A DNA stretch of 64,000 bases, from the NCBI RefSeq assembly GCF_910592395.1, contig NC_088309.1:1926501-1990500 (forward strand), written 5' to 3'. This DNA is from Lineus longissimus. Lineage: Eukaryota > Nemertea > Pilidiophora > Heteronemertea > Lineidae. The notes beneath the pieces are model-generated. The model had not been told where the DNA came from. It worked only from the letters and a program-made list of their open reading frames with translations, and made no database searches. The position numbers and the translations under genes are program-made. This document shows positions 38,201 to 50,173 of this stretch, piece after piece; within the stretch, counting starts at the first letter, position 1, and each line of letters starts with the position of its first letter.

Positions 38201-38309
38201 GTTCCGATAATTTTGATTTCTTATTATGTCATTAACAGAAGTACCGAGGAAGAAATTGAAGAAATCGACATTAATGGATGAATTGAAAGGCGTGGAGACC
38301 ATGGAATGA
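29260..38309 (+). CDS. RBM19: RBM19, six-RRM nucleolar RNA-binding protein (Mrd1 family, complete)
   Basis: Twenty-two coding exons join to 937 residues (human about 960): 29260-29295, 29584-29766, 29991-30143, 30275-30334, 30610-30856, 31043-31092, 31438-31656, 31764-32003, 32127-32183, 32450-32525, 32868-32998, 33255-33312, 33624-33678, 33908-34004, 34255-34566, 34812-35030, 35182-35248, 35500-35635, 35835-35951, 36245-36350, 36547-36670, 38239-38309. The start [12 protein letters not shown] is the typical RBM19 opening. Six RRMs are visible: about residues 2-80, 297-375, 416-495 ([17 protein letters not shown]), 590-675 ([10 protein letters not shown]), 707-800 ([17 protein letters not shown]) and 815-905 ([17 protein letters not shown]). 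Acidic low-complexity linkers ([15 protein letters not shown]) separate RRM1, RRM2 and RRM3. Mrd1/RBM19 binds pre-rRNA in the nucleolus and is needed for early cleavages toward 18S rRNA. Three introns host snoRNA copies. The last coding intron, 36671-38238, is unusually long for this gene. Confidence 0.96.
31173..31271 (+). ncRNA. Intronic box C/D snoRNA, SNORD46/snR63-like, copy 1
   Basis: The 99-nt unit has a terminal stem TTGCAG/CTGCAA, box C ATGATGA at its start, box D CTGA next to the closing stem, an internal D' CTGA and a C'-like ATGATA. The guide before box D, GTCATAGTTAC, is complementary over 11 nt to GUAACUAUGAC of 28S rRNA. The fifth-nucleotide rule places the 2'-O-methyl on the second A of GUAAC. 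That is yeast 25S A2256 (snR63) and by alignment human A3739 (SNORD46). The 8 nt before D' also match CAUUGGAG of 18S, which is weaker. It lies in the RBM19 intron 31093-31437. Confidence 0.8.
32240..32339 (+). ncRNA. Intronic box C/D snoRNA, SNORD46/snR63-like, copy 2 (D' lost)
   Basis: This is a diverged copy of the same unit, about 100 nt, in the RBM19 intron 32184-32449. Terminal stem TTGCAG/CTGCAA, box C ATGATGA, box D CTGA and the 28S guide GTCATAGTTAC are all intact. The internal D' CTGA has become CCCA, and the loop between carries several changes. This copy probably keeps only the 28S guide function. Confidence 0.72.
32572..32670 (+). ncRNA. Intronic box C/D snoRNA, SNORD46/snR63-like, copy 3
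   Basis: This third copy is 99 nt, in the RBM19 intron 32526-32867. The terminal stem is TGCAG/CTGCA, one pair shorter than in copy 1. Box C ATGATGA, D' CTGA, C' ATGATA and box D CTGA are present, and the 28S guide GTCATAGTTAC is unchanged. Its start is about 46 bp downstream of the splice donor of exon 32450-32525, and it ends about 200 bp before the next exon. Confidence 0.8.
33375..33494. mobile_element. 120-bp foldback MITE in an RBM19 intron
   Basis: The left arm 33375-33410 begins TGGGTGATATGAATAAAGAC, and the right arm 33459-33494 is its inverted copy; about 32 of 36 positions pair. A 48-bp centre separates the arms. Each arm contains AATAAA in outward-in orientation, a potential cryptic poly(A) signal on either strand. 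It lies between RBM19 exons 33255-33312 and 33624-33678. No target-site duplication longer than ATT was evident. Confidence 0.7.
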
Positions 38310-38343
38310 TCCCAATCTCGACGACAATGTCGAGGGAAAGTCT
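38310..38343 (+). other. RBM19 3' UTR start with a strong splice donor
   Basis: Thirty-four bases after the stop codon the sequence reads AAGTCT|GTAAGTTCG, a near-consensus donor at 38344. A donor this close to the stop (under 50-55 nt) would not be expected to trigger nonsense-mediated decay. It pairs plausibly with the acceptor at 41776-41777. Confidence 0.45.
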
Positions 38344-41300
38344 GTAAGTTCGCTTTATTACTCTTTCATTTCCTGCCGATATCCCGCACTGCGGAGAGGT
38401 GTTGAACCCAATATCAGCGATATTCTCTGCTTACTGTGGAGATGATTGACGCGGAATCATCTCTGAATCATTACGGCTCCAAATTGAATGCCGCGTTTCT
38501 CTGATTCTGGCGCAGAATCCCCCAAAGTCTTCACCCTGGTGATTTCATCCCCGGCTGCAGCTCTTTTGTTCGATATCGCTCGGTGATCTTCAGGAGATCA
38601 GTGTTTACCTCCTGGCGGAGATTCTCATTTCCCCAGACCTTCACTCCTAATCTGCCCGGGTTTGTACAATCTAATGTTAGTTTCCTAATTTTGTGTTTGG
38701 GGAATAGGAAATAATTCCTTCAATCTTAACCAGATTTTCTTATTTCTTATGTTCAGTTATTTTGATTCTGGCTTGTATTCCTACTCCGACTTACAATTTA
38801 CATGAATCATTTTATAAAATCTGTATTTTGCCATGTTTGGGAGGCAAATGCTTTCGAAGCTTCACAAGTGGAGAAATGGGAAATCCATTGACTATTGGAA
38901 GTTCATGGAATTGCAACCTCAAAAGAGAATTTTAATGTACCTCAATGCCGACATTCTGTCCTGTTAAGATAATCAAGTTTTCGTTATGTTCTACGATCTC
39001 ACCAACAGCGTCACAGCAAGGATTATCAGAATCAATGTTTTGAATTCTTGAAATATTTACACGTCACTCATTTAGTTCCATTTGAGTTAAAACAATAGCT
39101 TGCGATAGCTCAGATCTGATTGTACACTTTCAAGGATTCTAATCTAAGTAAACTAAACCACGTATTACCGATAGAATGACACACAGAATCTTTCTCGAAT
39201 TCCAAAGTTGAAAACTTGGGTCAAAGTTTAATTGAAAATTTCAACTTCAGATCTGCAGAAGATGACTGTGACTGAAAAATACAAATAGCCAATCAGTGGG
39301 GGTTGATTATTTTGTGCGCACCTGTCTTGTGTTGTAGGGTATCTCGGGTGATGATCAGGAACGATAGATGCTCATCTGTCCCCGTACTATGGCTTCCTAT
39401 TCTCGTGCGATGAGAAAATGTGGCGATAGCTGTTTGATCTGATTGAGATGTGGCGAGATTAGAGGAAGTAATAAAATAAGGTTTCTCATTCACCACATTA
39501 CCTCAATTGGATGAAATGGGATCTAGATCTTAGCAATGGGACAATGGAAGATGGGTCTTCGGGAATTCGTAACTGCTCATTTGCAAAGTTCCTGAATGAC
39601 CCTTGCCAGGACGCCATTGAGAGAAACTGAAGATACGTTATTAAGTGTTTGCGAGTTGAACTGAAATAGAAAACTCAATCCACTCTATTACTGTTACATC
39701 TCAACCCATGTTACCTGTCCATTATCAATAATTCAGCTCATCAGGCCTGCATCTTGCTGATTTGACAATGACCCAGGGCGACCATATTTCACCTGTCGCA
39801 TCCCGTAGCCGATGTAAATCGTCCGAAGCCCTATGGACACTGCTGGTCTCATTATGGGGCCATTATCACGCATGTCGCAGGAAGTCTTTCAGTTGTTGTG
39901 GGATAATGGGACTGGGGCTGGTTGGTGGTGATACCTGACAACTTTGACAGGTGGAGGGGATTATATCCTGAGAGATCTTCCCGCCAACCGAAAGTTGACA
40001 TAACCCTTCTTTTCCGTCAGGAAAACGTCAAGCCATTCTCAAAACATTCCATCTTTGCACACCAATAAAAAGTCATTGACTCCAGCATAACCATTTGTCT
40101 GGTTAGTTAAGGAAAAACCTTTTTTTTTTACTACAAAGGATTTATGACCATATAAGACCAGGAAACTTAACATTCAAGAGTCAGTGGCATGACTAATGGA
40201 AGCGACTGTAATCTGACAAAAATATCCCAAAAAGAACAATACCAAAAATAACAATTGTTATCTTTAGAAGGGAAGGAGCAACGAATGTGAGTTAGTGACT
40301 CTCCAAACTGTAGTTTCCTATACACCTCTTCTTGGGAGATTGGATTTATCGGATAATGGCATGAATTATCTCTCTGCACTTCCGCAACTTGTGACCCAGT
40401 GCCAAGGTTGCCCTTAACCCTAAACAAGACAATTTATGACCAACCTTACATCACCTCGCCAAAAAGGTGCGACTCCATGATCAAAAACAAAAACTTGAGA
40501 AAAACCTATTGTGTCGCGACAGTTTTCTTCTAACTTTTTAACGCATCTTTATCTGGAATTCTCGCTAGATTTATAGTTTCTGATCGGCTGGTTTTTACCA
40601 TTGTTGGCGACACCATGGAAATAAAATGCTGTAGAGGACCATATGTTCACAGGATATGTTGAAAAAGTTCTGTGAGAAATAAAGCGCCCCCTGCCTTTGT
40701 CCATGGTTGTGGGCGGGTGCTCCCATTGTCTCAGACATTGTTTCCCATTATCTACCTGTCCTGGGCTTTGACAGGCTATAAATAGCCACAACTGGGTTCT
40801 GTCAGTTTGGTGATGCAAAGCTGGGGGGATTCAAGCGTAAAACCTAAGAAAAATTTACGATCGCTTCAGCTAGGGGACCTGGGGTATTATCCCTGACATC
40901 ATCCATTAAAAAAAAAATTGTGAAAAAATCTGAGAAGAGTCTCATTTTGAAATTCCCACATAACATTTGGAGTAAAAGATTTCATAACTCATTGAAATAA
41001 CCAGGTTTACATAATCAAATGAGTTGCTGCTTTCCCCCTATGTGGTCTTGAATGGTCTCTACCTTTGATTGTTTCGAGTCATGTCCATGTGAATCTGAGG
41101 GTGACCAGACAGAAATGACAGGTTGCTGATTTGTTCTCCTTGGCTGTCAACAGAAAGCCTTGGATCAGGATATTTTTAGCTCCCTGGTTCATGATTGAGG
41201 GATCAATTACAGGAATCAAGAAAGGGTATCCCCCTATTCTCTCGCTGGATCAACTGAAAAGGGAAACCCAATCCATTCGGAGGAAATTACAAGGTTTTGT

Positions 41301-41777
41301 ACCGAGTAATTAAGACTGAATTTAACGAGCAAAAAATTATAGTCAATTTAGATTTTGTTTAGAATTTATATTTGATAATGATCAGTTGAAACTGATATAG
41401 TTCACTGTTGATTACTGTGGAAGGTTTGAGGTTGTCCCGCGGCGGACAGGGTCGGGGGTTTATGTTAATTAATGGTAGGGGTTACTGTTGTGCTCGTGTG
41501 TCTGAAACTGAGCATAGGGGTGAACTGTTTTTGAGTGTTACAAATTTGTGATGTGGGTCCGACCTGGGGGTTGGAACAAATTGGATTTCAGTCGGTTATT
41601 GTATTGGAGATGGTGGTGTTCTTTTAAGTCTATCTTTGGATCTTGATTGCAGCGTTTGAAATAATTGTTGTGCATTATGAGTTTCATTGAAAGAAAGGGC
41701 CATGTTTTTCAGTTTAGACCCAATAAGTAATGCCTCATCTAGTCAGTAATCAGGTTTTTTTCTGTTGTATTTTCCAG
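38344..41777 (+). other. Presumed 3'-UTR intron of RBM19; otherwise no gene seen
   Basis: There are no exons with coding character in this 3.4-kb AT-rich stretch. The one notable item is CTATAAATAG at 40776-40785 followed by an initiator-like GTCAGTTT about 27 bp later, on the plus strand. If the donor at 38344 is not used, this is plain downstream intergenic DNA. Confidence 0.4.
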
Positions 41778-41990
41778 GAATGAAAAAATGGATTACTGTG
41801 TGAAGGAAATAGTTGGCAGACGATTGGACACAGTTGTGGAAGGTGTGAATTCAATGAGGAATGGATATTTTGACTGATATGGATTTGAAAAACAGCATAT
41901 GATTAAGATAATTAATTCTTCGATTATGTGAAAATAGTTTGTTGTTCAAATTACTAAAACTAGTAAATAAACTTATTGACCAAAAGTCTT
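41778..41990 (+). other. Candidate terminal non-coding exon of RBM19
   Basis: A pyrimidine-rich acceptor TTGTATTTTCCAG ends at 41777. About 190 bp later AATAAA (41966-41971) is followed by GT-rich sequence (TCTTGTGTTTTTC), a normal cleavage-site layout. The exon would contain only 3' UTR. A short open frame inside it (32 codons, ending near 41877) has no recognised homology. Confidence 0.4.
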
Positions 41991-42071
41991 GTGTTTTTCT
42001 TTCACTTTCTAGCAGCCTTCATACTCCCCTGGTTTGAGAGGCACACACTACAGTCTTGAAGGTGTTTCAAA

Positions 42072-42101
42072 AGCTCAAAAAGCTTTATTTCTAAGAGTGT
42101 A
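42072..42101. repeat. Dispersed 30-bp repeat, copy 1
   Basis: AGCTCAAAAAGC followed by TTTATTTCTAAGAGTGTA recurs at 45750-45780 with one inserted C. The sequence outside the match differs, so this is probably the conserved end of a dispersed element. Confidence 0.6.
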
Positions 42102-45100
42102 CCAGCAGTTTTTGTCAATAAAACAATTAGTCAACTCGTAAACCTACTCAAGAACATTTTATTGATTTTCGTCAGTCGATGACCAATACTTTCGTCTCCA
42201 GCTGCCACGAGACTCGATTGCCTCGTTAATGTTTATTTAATAACAATCTTATCCAATAACTCGCTTGTGCTGCGATCAGACGACACTAACCCTCCACCCG
42301 GGGTGGTCGAGCAGACGATAATGAACCCTGGTGTTGTCGTCTGATTTAATGATGCGACTATGGCCGCCGGTGGAGAGAAACACAAGATGAGCAGCTGGAC
42401 ACCAACTGGACATTTCCACTACCGTTTGTTTGGAGTAAAGATAGCTAAATATTCCCTTTACTGACAAGGCCTTTTCCAGGGGCGTTTTATATCCCTGGAA
42501 AACTTCTAAGGAGTGCATATTATGTTGGCTGAGAAACGCTTCATCGATGCCATCATAACTAGTTAGTCACTTGTACTATCGCCCTTACTCCATCCATTGA
42601 TCAGTGTTTAGCCGAGGGGTTCAATCTCCAGCGAAAAAATGGTGATAACCACTCATGGTTTCCTATCATAATCGCGCAATCATAAAACCACTCCACTATT
42701 GTGTGTACACCTCATCTTGGTGAGTCATTCCTCCTCCCGGCTCACCGAGTACCCCACTGTTTATCCGCCCAAGGTGTATCCCTCCAGTCCCATTTATTAC
42801 ATTAAACCAGAATCGAAATGCAGTTACCAGAAACAAAAGTTTCTATTTATTGTAGTGTGTCCCTTCATTGTCGTTTGATTGTCCCGCCAGCGTGGTTGTG
42901 CCTTCTGGCGGTCTCCTGCCCCGGGCCGTTTCTCTGCTGGGTTGCCCCCAGCATGCCGTTAATGCCCTCGCAACTTTCCGCTACATTGCCACCGGAATAG
43001 TCATAATATTTCGCACTTCTGACCTCTGTGTCCTTGCTATTGGGCGATAGGCTATTTGACAGCTGGTCGGACTGGGATATATTCCAATCCCATGCTGAGC
43101 GATGTGTCCAGAGAAGCGCTCATCCTCGGGACTTCTTTCGTCTTGCAGTGACTACTGACTGAAACAAAATACCAATGAGCGAAAATACCAAGTGCGTCTT
43201 TCATGAATGCCTTTTTGCGGACGTGAAAGGAAGAGTAGGGCCTACTGATAAAGCATTTTAAGTTTGTATTAACCTCCCCCAGCATTACCCCTGTACGAAA
43301 GATAACATCAGGATCGGACGTTGACTTAACATGTAGTTCCGAAGTTTATTCAGGAACTTTGTGGTGTTTTACCGGTTTTGGTTGTCTTCACAACGCAGCA
43401 TTCAGTAAAGGTAACGTTTCCTCATCCTGATTCAAATGCCCCTCTAATCCTAACTTGATCCCCATCTCTCTCATACCTTTGCCTTCCCGGGTCCTTGTGA
43501 GTCAGGACGCGCCCCGATTCAACACTCCTAAGATCCAACCAATCACTTTTTAACGATCTTCCCAAGAAGCTGTATGAGTCACAAGAGACGCATTCTGTTC
43601 GGAATCCTACCCAGGATCCCTTGGGTGCAAGAGAAGAGAGAACGCAGCATAGTGTGAAAATGACTTATCTGGGCGGCGTTTGTTGTAATAAACCATATTC
43701 CCAGCTAGGGCCCTTCAGCAAGGACTCATCAATAGAGAGATTATTCGGTGTGTGATACTTTGGTGTTTAGTTTGTTTGAAGTTTGTCGAGGTTTCCCCTG
43801 GTTACGTTGTTTCTTCAAGAAGCCTTGAGGAGTGAAGTTATAAAGAAAAGTAGTCATTCTTTGTGGTGAAATGTATTGTCGCTCTCAAGACTCATACTCA
43901 AGAAACCATTTTTCAGTCAGTCACCGTGTTAGATATGTCACAACCAGGGACGATATAGAGAGACAAAGTCACAACCATGCAGCTGCCACCTTATGTATTA
44001 TATCTCAATGAATATAGTGGAATGATCAAGATTCCCTTGAGCAGAATAGACCAACTTCCATTCCGTGGAATAAACCCGGATCAACTGGACCAACATCTTG
44101 TGCAGTTCTGTCCACGTTTGACTGTGGAGAAGATAAGACGGTTATGTCTCATCCTTCTTCATATTTCATTCACCCTTCGATGAGTTTGTGTTAGGGGACT
44201 GTTGGATTAAATGGTTATATTAGTCCATAATTGGAAGTTGAGCATGTTGTGCAGTATCCTTAACCCTTTAGATTAGACTATGCAATAGTTGACGTGATCA
44301 AAAGGTGCAAAGTAGCCTAGGCCTCGTAATTCAGTCCCCGAGGAGTTTGGTTTTCCTGTTATCATGCATACCAGTACTTTAGCCTATATTATTGAAGAAC
44401 GTACTACTATTGATCGCTCTCATTGCCTCCCCGACCAGCGTCTGTAGATTTAGCCTCTGTCATCGCCAGAAGCATCCCCAGCTTCCCCGCCGTGATAAGG
44501 AAATGAGAATCTCCAAGATTTCTTTACCAGGAACGCCGAGCTATTGAACCCCGATATACAAGAAACTGGTGTCACTGGCAGATGGAGAAGACTACTGTTC
44601 CTGGCTCTTCTTTTCCCCCGGAACTGACTGCGGATTAGGAAATGGCCTCCGTATCATCTGTACTTTGGTTCTCCCGGTCTTTGCTCTGCCTGAATGTAGC
44701 CATGCCCCGGACTGGAGGCATGTTGTTGGGAGAGGCGAAATGTGAGACTTTATTGTTGCCGTACAAGGACTCGCCTGCTGTGGGAATTAATTAAACTGGT
44801 GAAGCGTGGTTGCAGGTAAAACTGAAGAAATGACTCGGGTATTGTTACCACGTAACCTTGCTGTTTGTATTGTTAAACCTGTTTATACTGACGTTCTCTG
44901 CTTTCATTTCGAACCCCCATGAAACGCGTCATGGGGGTCGGTCGGGCCTATGAAAGCTAGCAAGGGCAAATGGACGGAATGCGCTCATCATACATTGTTC
45001 CCACTGGGTCTGCTCTGCATCAGCACTGGACCAGTGCTTTGATCAAGTGCAGAACCCGTCAAATACTTCAATTCTCAAATAATGTCACCTAAAGGGTCGT

Positions 45101-45749
45101 TTGTCCTCGATGTGATTAATCTGACCTGAGAGACCAGGAGGCTTAGTGCTAATTTAGCCATGAAATTAACCGCTGTATTGGCTGATGTGGATATCGGCTC
45201 CATACCCTTGCCATCTGAGAAAGAAAATTAAAAGCCATCCAGAGTTAAAAGCCAATTTGGCAAGAAAATGAATGATTGTGATGTAAAGTAAATCTATGAG
45301 TTGTGAGATAATAGTGTGTGGGTTGTAGTGGTAGGGATCATTCTGATAGTGACTGGTGTAAGGATGACACAGGCTCGGTGAGTAGACGCTGCAGGAATAC
45401 CGTATTTCCTTTTCCATTCTGACCATCCACTTTGTTCTGTTCCGATGTCCGGCGCTTTTGCCGCGACTGACGTGTTGCAGAAACACCTGTCCGTTTTAAT
45501 GTTTAGGAACAATCCAGACACAATCAACCCACTGTACACTCTATCGTCTCGCGAGATCCATCCAAAACGAGGGTAGGAATATTACGTCATTCGCTGATCA
45601 GCCACTCTAAGTTGCAGTGGTCAATTAGATGATGCGATGGACAAGGACGATCCATGGTTATTCAGATTCAAAAAACCTTTTCAGAACCACAAAACCGTCC
45701 AAGGGGTATTGTGGCAGCCAAAATCCCTTGGCGTTTCTTAATATATTTG

Positions 45750-45780
45750 AGCTCAAAAAGCCTTTATTTCTAAGAGTGTA
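45750..45780. repeat. Dispersed 30-bp repeat, copy 2
   Basis: Matches 42072-42101 at 30 of 31 positions. It contains TTTATT, an AATAAA on the minus strand. Confidence 0.6.
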
Positions 45781-47024
45781 AAACAGAAGTTCATGTACCT
45801 GTATGGATTGGATGTGTTCTTTGCTGCTCAAAATGTTGATTTTCAACATGCAATATTGAACATTTACTTTCAAATCAGAACAAGGAAATTAAAAACCACT
45901 GTTTGCTCACAAGATGACTGGGCATAAAATTGCCTCCGCTCTCATTTGCATAGGAAGATAATTATTTTCAATGTTTTTTCATGAAGATGGGGAAACCTCG
46001 TAGGTTTCCTATGCATTTAAATGAGACGCTCGCTCGCGGGATGACTGTCAATGAGCGATGGCGACCTTTCATGTCAGCCGTAGCGTCATCCACCCAACTT
46101 CTTGCCTCTAATCTTGTCTATACAGTCGGCTACAGAAGTAAATTCCCACATTGTTTTGAGCCTGCGAGAACTTACATGTAAATTGGATATACATGTATGT
46201 ATACACTCTAAGTTTCTCCGATCGCAGACCGCTTCTGAAATTCGGAAAGACACCGGATTGGCGACAAAATGATGTCCACTATACGTCTTGTTTCGGCTCA
46301 GCCTTTGTTTCAAAGCAACATGGACATTTACTTCTGAATCCGACAATACACCTTATAGTGCCTGAAATCTCAAGAGCGTATTTATCGCAATGTTTTATTG
46401 CTACTGAACATGTGATATTACTTTACTTCATTTTTTCACCATATTTCATATTTCATGCTGTTCGTGTTAGCTTTGAATAGAATGCAAATTTCATGTCTCC
46501 AGAGTGTCTTCAACGGCACTAGTTTATTGCCTTGTTTATACGTGTGCCTCTTCCAAAGATGATCATTAGTTGCTACATACTAGTACTTCATTGTCTTTTC
46601 AACCAAAGAAACCGCCATTCGCAAAAATGATCCAACTGACACTTATGATACTCTGGAGGTTAGCTTCACCACGAGATTATGAGTTTCATTATCAGTTACA
46701 ATCAACGAAATTACCAAGAAACCTTGATCACTAATTAGCAGAAAATGAAAATGATTCAGACCAGATCGTATCATTGCTTTCATCCACTGTCCAGTGTGTG
46801 ATAGCTATCAAAGGACAAATTATCTCATAAGATGGACAATTAAACTCCCTTAATATTCCTATTTAGTCACCATTGCTAACGGTTCATTGTATTTAAAAGG
46901 AACATGCGCTATTAAAGGGAGACTATAGGCAGGAGCTCGGGTCAGATTAAGCTGCATGATGTCTGCCGGTAGGGGTCTCTCCTCTCACAGTTCACTGAAA
47001 CTAGTCAAGCATGTAAATTAAATT

Positions 47025-47147
47025 AAATTGAATTACCATATTTTATAGTGCCCTATACAGGTAAAATGAGCTCTAAGGCACTTTACATTGGTAAAACACT
47101 GGTGTAAAACATAAGAAATTTAAAACAATGGTAATAAAGGAAAATAT

Positions 47148-47178
<31 letters not shown>
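47025..47178 (+). mobile_element. Probable retroposon 3' fragment with poly-A tail
   Basis: TTTTATAGTGCCCTATACAG and CTAAGGCACTTTACATTG resemble a tRNA-free 3' module frequent in SINE/LINE copies of aquatic animals (from memory). AT-rich sequence follows, then 23 uninterrupted A (47156-47178). No tRNA-like head is visible upstream, so this looks 5' truncated. Confidence 0.5.
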
Positions 47179-48982
47179 TGTACGAGGAATGCATGTATAC
47201 TATTTTTCACTGAATCAAAGACGACCGATCGCGTTTGCATATCGGTCACAGCATTTGACACTGACAAGGTTCAAGGGGTTCAACGGCGCTGGATGATCAT
47301 GTCATGACTGTAGAAAATCTAATTCCAAGTAAGATTGTGACACAAATGCAAGAAGTATTTCCCCTTTAACAGTTTTTGTGTTCACATTGTGAATGGTATA
47401 AAATCCAACTTGGATCTCTTCGCATTCTACGCCCCGGCAGAACCCACCCTCCTTCTGTTTCAGAGCGCACCGATTCTCCCCACGGTCACCTCCTTACACC
47501 TGATTGGACACTTTAATTGTTTAATTAACGAAGAATTCATTCTGTCATATTTGATTTCAAAATAATGTCTCCGGGATGCAAATGAGCTTGATTTACAAAC
47601 GGTGCCAGTTCTCCCTGATGAACTCACCGTCCCTGGGGAGCTGAGAGGAGATTCTCATGATAAACCTTGCTGCGTCATCATGCAGGTTTTTCCCTTGTTT
47701 TACATCTTGTTCATATTCCTCTTTAGTTGTCTTTGATGATTGTGTCCCCTTTATTGTGCAATACAGGCATGAGAAACCTTGACCCCAGGTCCTTTAGAAT
47801 GTGCTATCAAATCAGGAAATTGATTTCATATGTTAAAAGATACAATGTACATGTACGCTTTCATCGTTTTGCTGACTTCGCCAAATGCATGACATTTGTA
47901 ATGGGGAACTCGTAAATACCCATCTTAATTATCCTCTCCTAATATTAATCTATATTTGCCAAGACATAAATCATGCCTCTTTGCCTTTTAATTTCTCCTG
48001 AAATCACCATCTTCGCCATCTAAGGTCTGGGAAAGCTAAATCTCATTTCCCCTTCATGTCCGACCAGTGTTGGCCAAGATCAAGTTTCATACCTACCATA
48101 TAATTTTACCATATTCTGGTGCGACCCCTGACCAAAGGATATTGGTAAGAGTCCGCAATCAACACAGTTCCGCTGCCAGACCCGGCGCCTGAGCGCGAAC
48201 CCCAGGTAAAATGGATCACGGACCTGGACCTCTTCGGATTAATGGCAAATGACCATCATTATCTCAAGATTTCTTAAACATCATTTAATGATACCTTTAT
48301 TGATGGGTCCATCTAGGATGTCCGTACTTAGCGGACCATCATCTCTGGTCTAACTATTCCACTATTATTTCCAATTAGACTCGGTCCCATCTCAAGTTGC
48401 AAAACTAACAGCAAACTTTGTACAGAAAGTGCAGTGACTACGAATTGTTATTAAAATATGGGTGAAATGGACTGTTCTATAAGTGAACAACGAGCCCAAG
48501 AGAACGCGACCAAGAAGAGGTAAATATTAGCTTATCACTTGCCAATGAGAGCAAGTTTAAATGAAAATGACTTCCTGGCTATTTCTAAATATTTGAGATG
48601 GGTATATTGGACGCCATTGAGGCTTCCTGCTCCGCTGGCGACACTGGGGATGCGGGGCTTGCCGGGGCTGTCAGAGACAGGCCGTACCGCCGTGATGACT
48701 TGTCACCCGCAACCGCTATTAAACATCACCAAGCCTATCGTATATCATTGCTGGTTGCTTCGTGGTCTCTTTCTTTTGTTGTCAGAGGAATCGCATTCGA
48801 CGCGTCAGAAGTCGATTTGGGTTTTCAGTGTCCAGTTTCGAGAGGTGGTAATGTCGGTCACAATTCCACAAGAAGACTGGTGAAGGTGTGTCGAACAAAC
48901 CCTTCATGAAAAACCCTGATCTTGCTATCATGGTTTGAAAAAGAAAAGAATAAGAAAATTCAAATCACATACTAGTATATAC

Positions 48983-49015
48983 ATCAAAAACTCATTGAAG
49001 TAATGAGTTTTTGAT
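48983..49015. repeat. Perfect 14-bp inverted repeat with 5-nt loop
   Basis: ATCAAAAACTCATT, the loop GAAGT, then AATGAGTTTTTGAT. All 14 pairs are perfect. It is flanked by TATAC on the left and ACATGTA on the right. Confidence 0.85.
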
Positions 49016-49426
49016 ACATGTAGATTGTTCTGACTGAGCTGCTGGTCCTTTAAGTGTTAATCCATCCAGCGTTTAAGACTATGACAGACTAACTAGCTCT
49101 TGTGTTTTATTAACAGCATAGTAATAGCTAGACAGATATTTAATGATTTATAATCTAATTTATGAGGAATTAATGTCATCTCAATGCACTATTGTGAACC
49201 AATCATTTCAATGGGTTGGTAGAATTGTCTAGCGCTTGGTAGCTTGGAGTACGGCGCGTAGAATTCTAGACGATGGATGCTCGGATTTAATAAGCGGGCA
49301 GGTGACAAACTGTTATGAATCATTCACAGCAGATTGACCAGTCCGAAAGCTCTACCGCACATAGCAGAGGACGATCAACGTTGGTAAACTTCAAACCGAA
49401 CCGGTTATGTGTGAAGGCGCTGTATG

Positions 49427-49725
49427 CTTGTTTCAAGACAATCTTCTGACGTAAGATGATTGTAGACAATGTGTTGTCGAGCTGCCTGCCTCAAGACAAA
49501 GCGATTTACAAGACCACTTGTTTCGGACAATGGGTTGGCCGATTATGCCAAGACAATGCGAAGCACATGTACATGTACACCTGTTTCAAGACAATGTTGT
49601 ACACGCTTGTTTCAGGAGAAAGCTTTGTTTATTATACACTATCAAGTACTTTGATGAAACAGAGGACTCTGGTTTGAACGCTGTCCAAACGAAGCGATGT
49701 AGCGATACGTTTGTTTCAAGACAAG
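49427..49725 (+). repeat. Cluster of a recurring TTGTTTCAAGACAA word
   Basis: CTTGTTTCAAGACA (49427), CTTGTTTCGGACAATG (49517), CTGTTTCAAGACAATG (49581), CTTGTTTCAGGAGAA (49606) and TTTGTTTCAAGACAAG (49710) occur in 300 bp, plus a partial copy GCCTCAAGACAAAGCG near 49488. Spacing is irregular, so this is a degenerate array or a cluster of binding-site-like words. Confidence 0.7.
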
Positions 49726-50173
49726 ACGTTGGGCGTTACGGTAGCGATGTTTCAAAATGACTAACTCTCCATTATAGTGGGAATGATGCGATGATTTCGC
49801 TAGATAATGTGTAACGAATGGTTGTGAGAGGTTTAGAATGAGTATTGCCACATTTAGGGCCGTGATGGACGGCACCTCCGGGACACGCAGCACCTCCGCG
49901 CCATTATAAATCTTGGTTAAAGATGATGTAGGTGCAATGGCGGATTATCTAGCGTCCATGAATCATGGGAAAGCGTTCCCGCCTCCCAAACTCCTCTAAT
50001 CGCTCCCGAGGGTACGCGGGAAGCAGTTTCACTTTTACCAACTCTTTAAGGTGTGACATGTTTAAGATTTCAAGATATATCATCTGAGAAGTGTTCCTTG
50101 TTGCTGAGAATACGTTTTGAGTGAAACCTCACCGAGTCGTAGACACCAACACATTAGATACACTCTCGTTTTT

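Noticed and set aside
40776-40808. TATAAATAG plus TCAGTTT as a promoter
   Set aside because: Spacing is about 27 bp, slightly short, and no exon follows. Mentioned only as a weak candidate within the interval entry.
43977-44183. 68-codon open frame starting MQLPPYVLYL
   Set aside because: Plausible amino-acid composition, but isolated, with no recognised domain and no splice context.
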